From positions 1 to 64,000 of the forward strand of contig NZ_RQYZ01000004.1 in assembly GCF_003932855.1 (NCBI RefSeq): 64,000 nt of DNA. Reading direction: 5' to 3'. This document shows positions 59,593 to 64,000 of this stretch, one piece after another. Every line of letters starts with the position of its first letter. Position 1 is the first letter of the stretch. The DNA is from Tessaracoccus sp. OH4464_COT-324. GTDB taxonomy: Bacteria > Actinomycetota > Actinomycetes > Propionibacteriales > Propionibacteriaceae. A program made the translations under genes and the position numbers. The notes under the pieces were generated by a model. That model ran no database searches. It was given only the letters and a program-made list of their open reading frames with translations, and was not told the DNA's origin.

Positions 59593-60513
59593 TCATTGAT
59601 CTATGAACATCGCCCCCGCAATGTCCCAAGAAACTTCCGCTTGAGTCTCGTAGCCGTTCTCGTGACACCACATCGCGTCATCCACGCTGCGCACGAGACA
59701 CCACCAGCGCACGGTTGATGGCTCCAGCTCGGCCTTCTCGGCGAAGCGTTCCAGCCGATGCAGTACCGTGGCATTCGTGTCGTCACCGCCCCGGAATTCG
59801 CTCCAGCGGTTGCGCAGCAGTGGAACCACCTCAAACGCGGCATCGCCTTTCAGCGGCTTCGGGTCGATGACTGCCCACGCATCCTCACCGCGGCCGAGGA
59901 TGTTGGCGTAATGGAAATCGCCGTGCAGCAGCGAGGGCTCCGACGGTAGGGCGGCCAGCTCTGCGCACAAATCGATGGCCGCGGAGACGAGCTTCTCGGG
60001 GCACGGTTTGCCGAGCCGCCGCCAGTCCTCGCGGAACTCCACACCCCACCGAGCAGCGATGTCGCCGACGCTGCGCAGCCCAGCGGGCGCAGGGACGCGC
60101 AGCTCACGAAGGAGATTGGCGGCAACGTCGAGCGCTTCCTGAATCGGGGCGTCCAGCAGGACCCGCCGTTCATCCAGCCGCTCCAGCAGCATGGCGCCGG
60201 CCCCTTCGTCGGCGCGCAGCACCGAGACTGCCCCATGACCGCCCCACTCGCGTAACGCAACGGGTTCGAGCCGAGTCTCATCATCGAGCCAACTCACCTT
60301 CAAAGCGCTGCGCTGCCCGTCTTCGCAACGGACAGGCAGAACCACGGCGCACATCCCGTACATCGGCGGCCCCTCCCGACGAAGGCACCACCTGTCGAGC
60401 AAGCTCTCCACAGTGCAAGGCAACGCCTCCAACCATTCTCGGGCGGCCTCCCCCTCCCTGCCCAGGATCGTGGCAGAAAAGTCAGCTGATACGTGAACCA
60501 CTTCTACTCTCAC
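59593..60513 (-). CDS. APH(6)/hydroxyurea-phosphotransferase-type aminoglycoside kinase
   Basis: The 306-residue kinase belongs to the APH_6_hur family, which includes streptomycin 6-phosphotransferases. Visible are ALKVSWLDDETRLEPVAL (Lys of the ATP site), AMLLERLDERRVL, the Brenner motif SLLHGDFHYANILGRGEDAW (catalytic Asp) and VIDPKPLKGDAAFEVVPLLR (metal-binding Asp-Pro-Lys pattern characteristic of the family). Which drug it phosphorylates, if any, cannot be told; streptomycin-type is the best guess. It is upstream of, and in the same direction as, the giant putative defence gene, 155 bases away. Confidence 0.85.
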   Translation of the reverse strand: MRVEVVHVSADFSATILGREGEAAREWLEALPCTVESLLDRWCLRREGPPMYGMCAVVLPVRCEDGQRSALKVSWLDDETRLEPVALREWGGHGAVSVLRADEGAGAMLLERLDERRVLLDAPIQEALDVAANLLRELRVPAPAGLRSVGDIAARWGVEFREDWRRLGKPCPEKLVSAAIDLCAELAALPSEPSLLHGDFHYANILGRGEDAWAVIDPKPLKGDAAFEVVPLLRNRWSEFRGGDDTNATVLHRLERFAEKAELEPSTVRWWCLVRSVDDAMWCHENGYETQAEVSWDIAGAMFIDQ

Positions 60514-61069
60514 ATTCTGGTGCGGTTGAGGGCAATGCTACCGCTCAGGAGATCAGCAAAGCGGTCGATAGTGAATTGGCTAGGGGTTTTGTCTGCCAGG
60601 AGACGTTGTCAGTGGGATGAAGTGGGCTGGGTAGCGCGTCAGTGATCAGCTGTGCTCTAGGTCTAGCCGCTTCCCCAAGATGGCAGGATTCTGGAGCCTG
60701 TTAGGTAGCCTGGCAGAGCTAGTTTGGATGCAGGACAGCAAAGGGCCGGAAGAAGGCTCCCTGCGCAGACAGTAACCGATTATGTTTTTGGAGGGGCACC
60801 CTGACAGCTATCCGCATCAGCGACGATCGGGCGCGCAGGCCCCGGACAAGTTTGCCTTCCCACTGGTCGATAGCTACCACCGTTGCAGACACCAGTCAAT
60901 CGCTGGGCGGGTGTTCGGGTCCACGATCCGCCCGTGCTCGAATCGCCGGCTGATGAACTGGCCGACGAAGGTCCGGCTCGCACCGTCGGCTCCAGCGCCC
61001 CGCGAGCCGGCGCTCCCGGCCCACTGGAGCCCATCCCTGAGCAACGCCCCGCCCTCAGCGGATGTCGGC
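60514..61069. other. 556-bp stretch without an established gene
   Basis: Between the aph start and pabC. The left part (60520-60780) is AT-richer and shows no frame. The right part contains a minus-strand frame with strong GC3 bias (see next entry). No tRNA, hairpin or repeat stands out. Confidence 0.5.
60874..61044 (-). CDS. Short frame or 3' gene remnant, 56 codons
   Basis: The minus-strand frame ends at TAG 60874-60876 and reads ...ASRTFVGQFISRRFEHGRIV then DPNTRPAIDWCLQRW. Third codon positions over the last 35 codons are nearly all G or C, as in the real genes nearby. No ATG precedes it; TTG 61044 is the first plausible start, and the frame is closed by a stop a few codons before. I do not recognise it; it may be the tail of a deleted gene. 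Confidence 0.25.
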   Translation of the reverse strand: MLRDGLQWAGSAGSRGAGADGASRTFVGQFISRRFEHGRIVDPNTRPAIDWCLQRW

Positions 61070-61081
61070 TAGGCTCGGCCA
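61070..61081 (+). promoter_or_regulatory. -10 box for leaderless pabC start
   Basis: TAGGCT (61070-61075), CGGCCA, ATG 61082. Confidence 0.5.
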
Positions 61082-61954
61082 ATGGACATTGTTGTCATGC
61101 TCTCCCCCAGCCACCCCGACGGGGTGCTCACCGACGCACACCAGCCGCAGCTCAGCGCGCTCGCCCAAGGGCTGAGCCGCGGCGACGGCATCTTCGAAAC
61201 CCTGCTGTTTGACGGCAGTCGGGTGAAGAAGGTGTCCGAGCACCTGTGGCGGCTTCAACATTCGGCCCGGATCACCGGCATCTCGCTGCCGGCGGAAGAG
61301 GCGTGGCATCGGGCGATCCGCACCGCCGTCGCCGCCTGGCGCCCGGAGGATCTGCCCGGCGTCCAGCCCGGCCAGGCGCTCGTGAAGCTGATCGTCGTGC
61401 GCGGTTACGCGCCGGAGAACCCCGCAGGCTACGCCTGGGTCAGCGTCACCCCGATGCCCGCCGCGCTGCGCCCCACCCGCCCCATCCGCGTCGCGCTCCT
61501 GGAACGCGCCTTCGACTCCGGCGCCGCCAAGCGGGCCCCCTGGCTGCTCCTGGGCGCGAAGACGCTCAGCTACGCCAGCAACATGGCCGCGCTGCGGGAG
61601 GCCGCGCGTCGCGGGGCCGACGATGTGCTGTTCACCACGACCGACGGGCTGGTGCTGGAGGGGCCCACCTCCACCGTCGTCGCGCTGGCGGGTGGCAGGC
61701 TGCTGACCCCGCCGACGGAGATCGGGGTACTGCCCGGCACCACCCAGCGGGTGCTGTTCCGCGCGGCGGAGCAGGCGGGTTGGGCCACCGGCGTCGCGCG
61801 CCTCACCCCGCAGGACCTGCGCGAGGCGGACGCGGTGTGGCTCACCTCCAGCGGCCGGCTAATGAGCCAGGTGCGGTTCCTCGACGACGCGGAACTCCGG
61901 ATGGACGACGAGGCCCACCGGCAGCTGATGGCGCTCCTGCTCGCCACCGAGTAG
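61082..61954 (+). CDS. pabC: Aminodeoxychorismate lyase (class IV aminotransferase)
   Basis: PabC turns 4-amino-4-deoxychorismate into para-aminobenzoate plus pyruvate in folate synthesis. The 290-residue PLP enzyme has SRGDGIFETLLFDGSRV near the N-terminus, the PLP lysine Lys160 in LLLGAKTLSYASNMAALREA, DDVLFTTTDGLVLEGPTSTV and the phosphate-binding LPGTTQR. Fold-type IV branched-chain or D-amino acid transaminases are related, but SRGDG.FET and the YASN motif favour PabC. It is a single gene facing the lipoprotein gene with 5 bases between the stops. Confidence 0.88.
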   Translation: MDIVVMLSPSHPDGVLTDAHQPQLSALAQGLSRGDGIFETLLFDGSRVKKVSEHLWRLQHSARITGISLPAEEAWHRAIRTAVAAWRPEDLPGVQPGQALVKLIVVRGYAPENPAGYAWVSVTPMPAALRPTRPIRVALLERAFDSGAAKRAPWLLLGAKTLSYASNMAALREAARRGADDVLFTTTDGLVLEGPTSTVVALAGGRLLTPPTEIGVLPGTTQRVLFRAAEQAGWATGVARLTPQDLREADAVWLTSSGRLMSQVRFLDDAELRMDDEAHRQLMALLLATE

Positions 61955-61959
61955 GCGCC

Positions 61960-62553
61960 TCAGTAGGAGGTGAGGCCGCTTTCCCCGACGCACGCCAGGC
62001 CGTCGGGGAGCATCCGCGTCTTCGGCACCCCCGTGGGTATGTTGGCTGCGCTCAGCGAGGCGCAGTCCGAGGCCGTGGTGAACTCCACCAGCTGATCGAT
62101 CGCGTCGCCGCTCGGCCCGTAGACGAACAGCCCGGCCCCGTCGCAACTGCCCTGCTCCTCCGCCAGCAGGAAGCCATCGGAGTGTGCGGCGAAGAGCTTG
62201 AACGACAGCTCGCACGGCTCCTGCAACCTGCTCGCCAGATAGGCCGCGAGGCTCTCGTGCAGACCCAGCGATTCCACCTCGGCGCGCTCCCGCACCTCAA
62301 GGTCCACGGCGCGCCACTCGGCTGGGCTGGCGCTCGTCCCGGCGTCAACCCCCGACGATGCCCCGCCCGGGGCGGGACTGGCCGGGCTGGGCGTGCTGGT
62401 GGTGGCGGCGTCGGCGGGCTCCACCGTCGCGGGTGAGGCGGATGGGCTGGGGCCGGCGGAGGACGTCCCGGCCGGCGCCGGCGACACCTCTGCCAGCGGG
62501 GCGGGTGCGCAGCCTGCCGCCAGCAGGGCCACCGCCCAGGCCGCGCGCCGCAT
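61960..62553 (-). CDS. Lipoprotein of unknown function
   Basis: The 197-residue protein has a lipoprotein signal with lipobox LAAGC (Cys15), a Ser/Pro/Ala/Thr-rich linker (about 16-70) and a small C-terminal domain with four Cys (EPCELSFKLF, GSCDGAGLFV, SDCASLS, LACVGES), probably two disulfides. I see no named family. It begins as TGATG on the stop of the phosphorylase gene, so the two are coupled, although a functional link is not evident. The longer frame up to 62919 lies inside the phosphorylase gene and is a shadow. Confidence 0.8.
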   Translation of the reverse strand: MRRAAWAVALLAAGCAPAPLAEVSPAPAGTSSAGPSPSASPATVEPADAATTSTPSPASPAPGGASSGVDAGTSASPAEWRAVDLEVRERAEVESLGLHESLAAYLASRLQEPCELSFKLFAAHSDGFLLAEEQGSCDGAGLFVYGPSGDAIDQLVEFTTASDCASLSAANIPTGVPKTRMLPDGLACVGESGLTSY

Positions 62554-63830
62554 CAGTCGACCCGGCCGAGCACGATGCCACCCAGCTCCGGGGCTTGGTC
62601 GGCGTACTCGACGGCACCGGCCAGCGCCTCCTGGGCGCGCGCGAACCGCTCCGGGGTGTCGGTGTGCAGGGTCAGCAGCGGCTGGCCGGCCTCGACGCGG
62701 TCGCCTGGCTTTGCGTGCAGTTCGACGCCCGCCACGGCCTGCACCTCGTCCTCCTTGCGCGCGCGTCCCGCCCCCAGCCGCCAGGCCGCGACACCCACGG
62801 CGAGGGCGTCCAGGCGGGTGATGTAGCCGGAGCGCTCGGCGCGCACCTGCTCCTGGTGTTTCGCCTCGGGCAGCTGCGCGTCCGGGTCGCCGCCCTGCGC
62901 GGCGATCATCCGCCGCCACACATCCATCGCGCGCCCGTCGGCGAGGGCCGCCTCGACGTCCACGTCGGTCTTCCCCACCGCCGCCAGCATTTCGCGCGCG
63001 AGGGTGCAGGTGAGCTGCACCACGTCGGCCGGTCCACCGCCGGCGAGCACCTCGACGGATTCGCGCACCTCAAGCGCGTTGCCCGCGGTGCGCCCCAGCG
63101 GGGTGTCCATATTGGTCAGCAGCGCCACGGTCTTCACCCCGGCGTCGGTGCCGAGGTCCACCATGGTGCGCGCAAGCTGCTGGGCGTCGTCGAGCGACTT
63201 CATGAACGCGCCGCTACCCACCTTCACGTCGAGCACCAGCGCGCTGGTGCCTTCCGCGATCTTCTTGCTCATGATGGAGCTGGCGATCAGCGGGATGGCC
63301 TCCACGGTGCCGGTAGTGTCGCGCAGCGCGTAGAGCTTCTTGTCGGCGGGTGCCAGGCCGGAGCCGGCGGCGCAGATCACGGCGCCCACCTCGTCGAGTT
63401 GGCGCAGCAGTTCATCGTTGCTGAGCGCGGCCCGCCAGCCCGGGATGGATTCCAGCTTGTCGAGGGTGCCGCCCGTGTGGCCCAGCCCCCGGCCGGAGAG
63501 CTGCGGAACCGCGACGTCGAACACCGCCACGAGCGGCGCCAGCGGCAGGGTGATCTTGTCGCCGACGCCCCCCGTCGAGTGTTTGTCGGCAGTGGGCTTG
63601 CTGAGGGTCGAGAAGTCCATGCGTTCGCCGGAGTCGATCATCGCCCGGGTCCAGCGCGCGATCTCGGCCCGGTCCATGCCGCGCAGCAGGATCGCCATCG
63701 CCAGCGCGGACATCTGCTCGTCGGCGACGTGGCCGCGCGTGTAGGCGTCGATCACCCAGTCGATTTCCGCCGGCGACAAGGTGCCGCCGTCGCGCTTGGT
63801 ACGGATCAGGTCCACTACATCGAATTGCAT
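62553..63830 (-). CDS. deoA: Pyrimidine-nucleoside (thymidine) phosphorylase
   Basis: The enzyme cleaves thymidine, deoxyuridine or uridine with phosphate to base and (deoxy)ribose-1-phosphate. The 425-residue protein has the phosphate loop DKHSTGGVGDK (82-92), the signature SGRGLGHTGGTLDKLESIPG, Lys/Ser of the pyrimidine site in LIASSIMSKKIAEGTSALVL, DVKVGSGAFMK, and the C-terminal PYNP domain (GVELHAKPGDRVEAGQPLLT, TDTPERF). The ATG is 6 bases after TAGGCT, hence probably leaderless. Nucleoside salvage; pairs logically with the amidase-side genes outside the window only by position. Confidence 0.95.
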   Translation of the reverse strand: MQFDVVDLIRTKRDGGTLSPAEIDWVIDAYTRGHVADEQMSALAMAILLRGMDRAEIARWTRAMIDSGERMDFSTLSKPTADKHSTGGVGDKITLPLAPLVAVFDVAVPQLSGRGLGHTGGTLDKLESIPGWRAALSNDELLRQLDEVGAVICAAGSGLAPADKKLYALRDTTGTVEAIPLIASSIMSKKIAEGTSALVLDVKVGSGAFMKSLDDAQQLARTMVDLGTDAGVKTVALLTNMDTPLGRTAGNALEVRESVEVLAGGGPADVVQLTCTLAREMLAAVGKTDVDVEAALADGRAMDVWRRMIAAQGGDPDAQLPEAKHQEQVRAERSGYITRLDALAVGVAAWRLGAGRARKEDEVQAVAGVELHAKPGDRVEAGQPLLTLHTDTPERFARAQEALAGAVEYADQAPELGGIVLGRVD

Positions 63831-63836
63831 CCCCCC

Positions 63837-63842
63837 AGCCTA
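63837..63842 (-). promoter_or_regulatory. -10 box for leaderless deoA start
   Basis: TAGGCT, then GGGGGG, then ATG 63830 on the minus strand; the box overlaps the stop codon of the amidase gene. Confidence 0.5.
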
Positions 63843-64000
63843 CAAGGCACCGGGTGGGCTGGGCGGGGTTCCCGGGCGACAGACGCGCTCCAGTTCGGCG
63901 CCCAACTGCAGCAGCGCATCCTCCCCGCCCGGGCGGCCGATCAACTGCACGCTCATGCTGAGCCCGCCCCGCCACCACGTGGGCAGGCTGAGCGCGGGCA
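63840..64000 (-). CDS. C-terminus of an amidase-signature enzyme (partial)
   Basis: The visible 52 residues read PALSLPTWWRGGLSMSVQLI, GRPGGEDALLQLGAELERVC and a Pro-rich tail to TAG 63842-63840. PALSLP.....GLP.(S/G)VQL(I/V)GRPGGE..LL.L...LE is the C-terminal pattern of amidase-signature hydrolases (GatA relatives). The catalytic Ser-Ser-Lys part is outside the window, so the substrate is unknown. Confidence 0.88.
   Translation of the reverse strand, partial: PALSLPTWWRGGLSMSVQLIGRPGGEDALLQLGAELERVCRPGTPPSPPGAL

Noticed and set aside
61246-62436. 396-codon plus-strand frame running through pabC and the lipoprotein gene
   Set aside because: Out of frame with pabC and composed almost only of Arg, Gly, Ala and Pro.

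Overview
The window is high-GC DNA with dense, often overlapping genes. Its gene orders are classic actinobacterial ones: dacB / DUF2342 zincin / tilS / hpt; a tad pilus cluster with DUF4244 pilin, DUF1998 helicase, topA, tmk and holB; and nth / whiB / ponA2-type PBP / metallophosphoesterase. WhiB, an actinobacterial Holin-X-like protein and many leaderless-looking starts fit the same group. A member of Propionibacteriaceae or a relative is my inference; no rRNA is present to prove it.

Layout. 1-4,000 is a mobile-DNA graveyard: the end of an IS256-type element, a decayed IS3 element with recognisable ends, and IS481 and IS256 scraps. They flank a small two-gene unit, a DUF2268 zinc-protease-like protein and a MerR/TipAS-type regulator, behind a textbook MerR promoter. 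4,015-8,361 carries hpt, tilS, a DUF2342 zincin, dacB and ppa. 8,556-16,694 holds two small membrane proteins, two consecutive NarL-type two-component systems and a LolD/MacB-like ABC transporter. 17,111-21,751 is a giant secreted GH35 beta-galactosidase. 21,880-26,774 holds assorted enzymes. 27,240-28,984 is the scar of an integrative element in tRNA-Thr(CGU): a 39-bp repeat of the tRNA 3' end brackets an IS481 corpse and a DUF3800 fragment. 29,074-46,908 is a minus-strand block of housekeeping genes (secreted peptidase, DoxX-like protein, holB, tmk, CYTH/CHAD-like protein, topA, methyltransferase, tad pilus genes, helicase). 47,013-54,007 has a methyltransferase, holin-like protein, NUDIX hydrolase, TlpA lipoprotein, nth, whiB, PBP and phosphoesterase.

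Downstream of tRNA-Pro(CGG), 54,190-60,513 is a second accessory region: an IS481 corpse, a 1,325-residue protein that I regard as the best candidate for an undescribed (probably defence) system, an ArsR-like leader remnant and an APH(6)-type phosphotransferase. The window ends with pabC, a lipoprotein, a pyrimidine-nucleoside phosphorylase and the end of an amidase gene.

How the genes work together. Cell-wall synthesis and remodelling (dacB, PBP), tRNA and purine salvage (tilS, hpt), nucleotide salvage and DNA replication (tmk, holB, topA, phosphorylase) and DNA repair (nth) form the conserved backbone. The tad genes would build a short surface fibre. The two-component/ABC block looks like an envelope-stress or antibiotic-response module. 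A striking regulatory theme is a TAnnnT -10 box placed 6-7 bases before the start codon at a dozen genes, implying leaderless transcripts.
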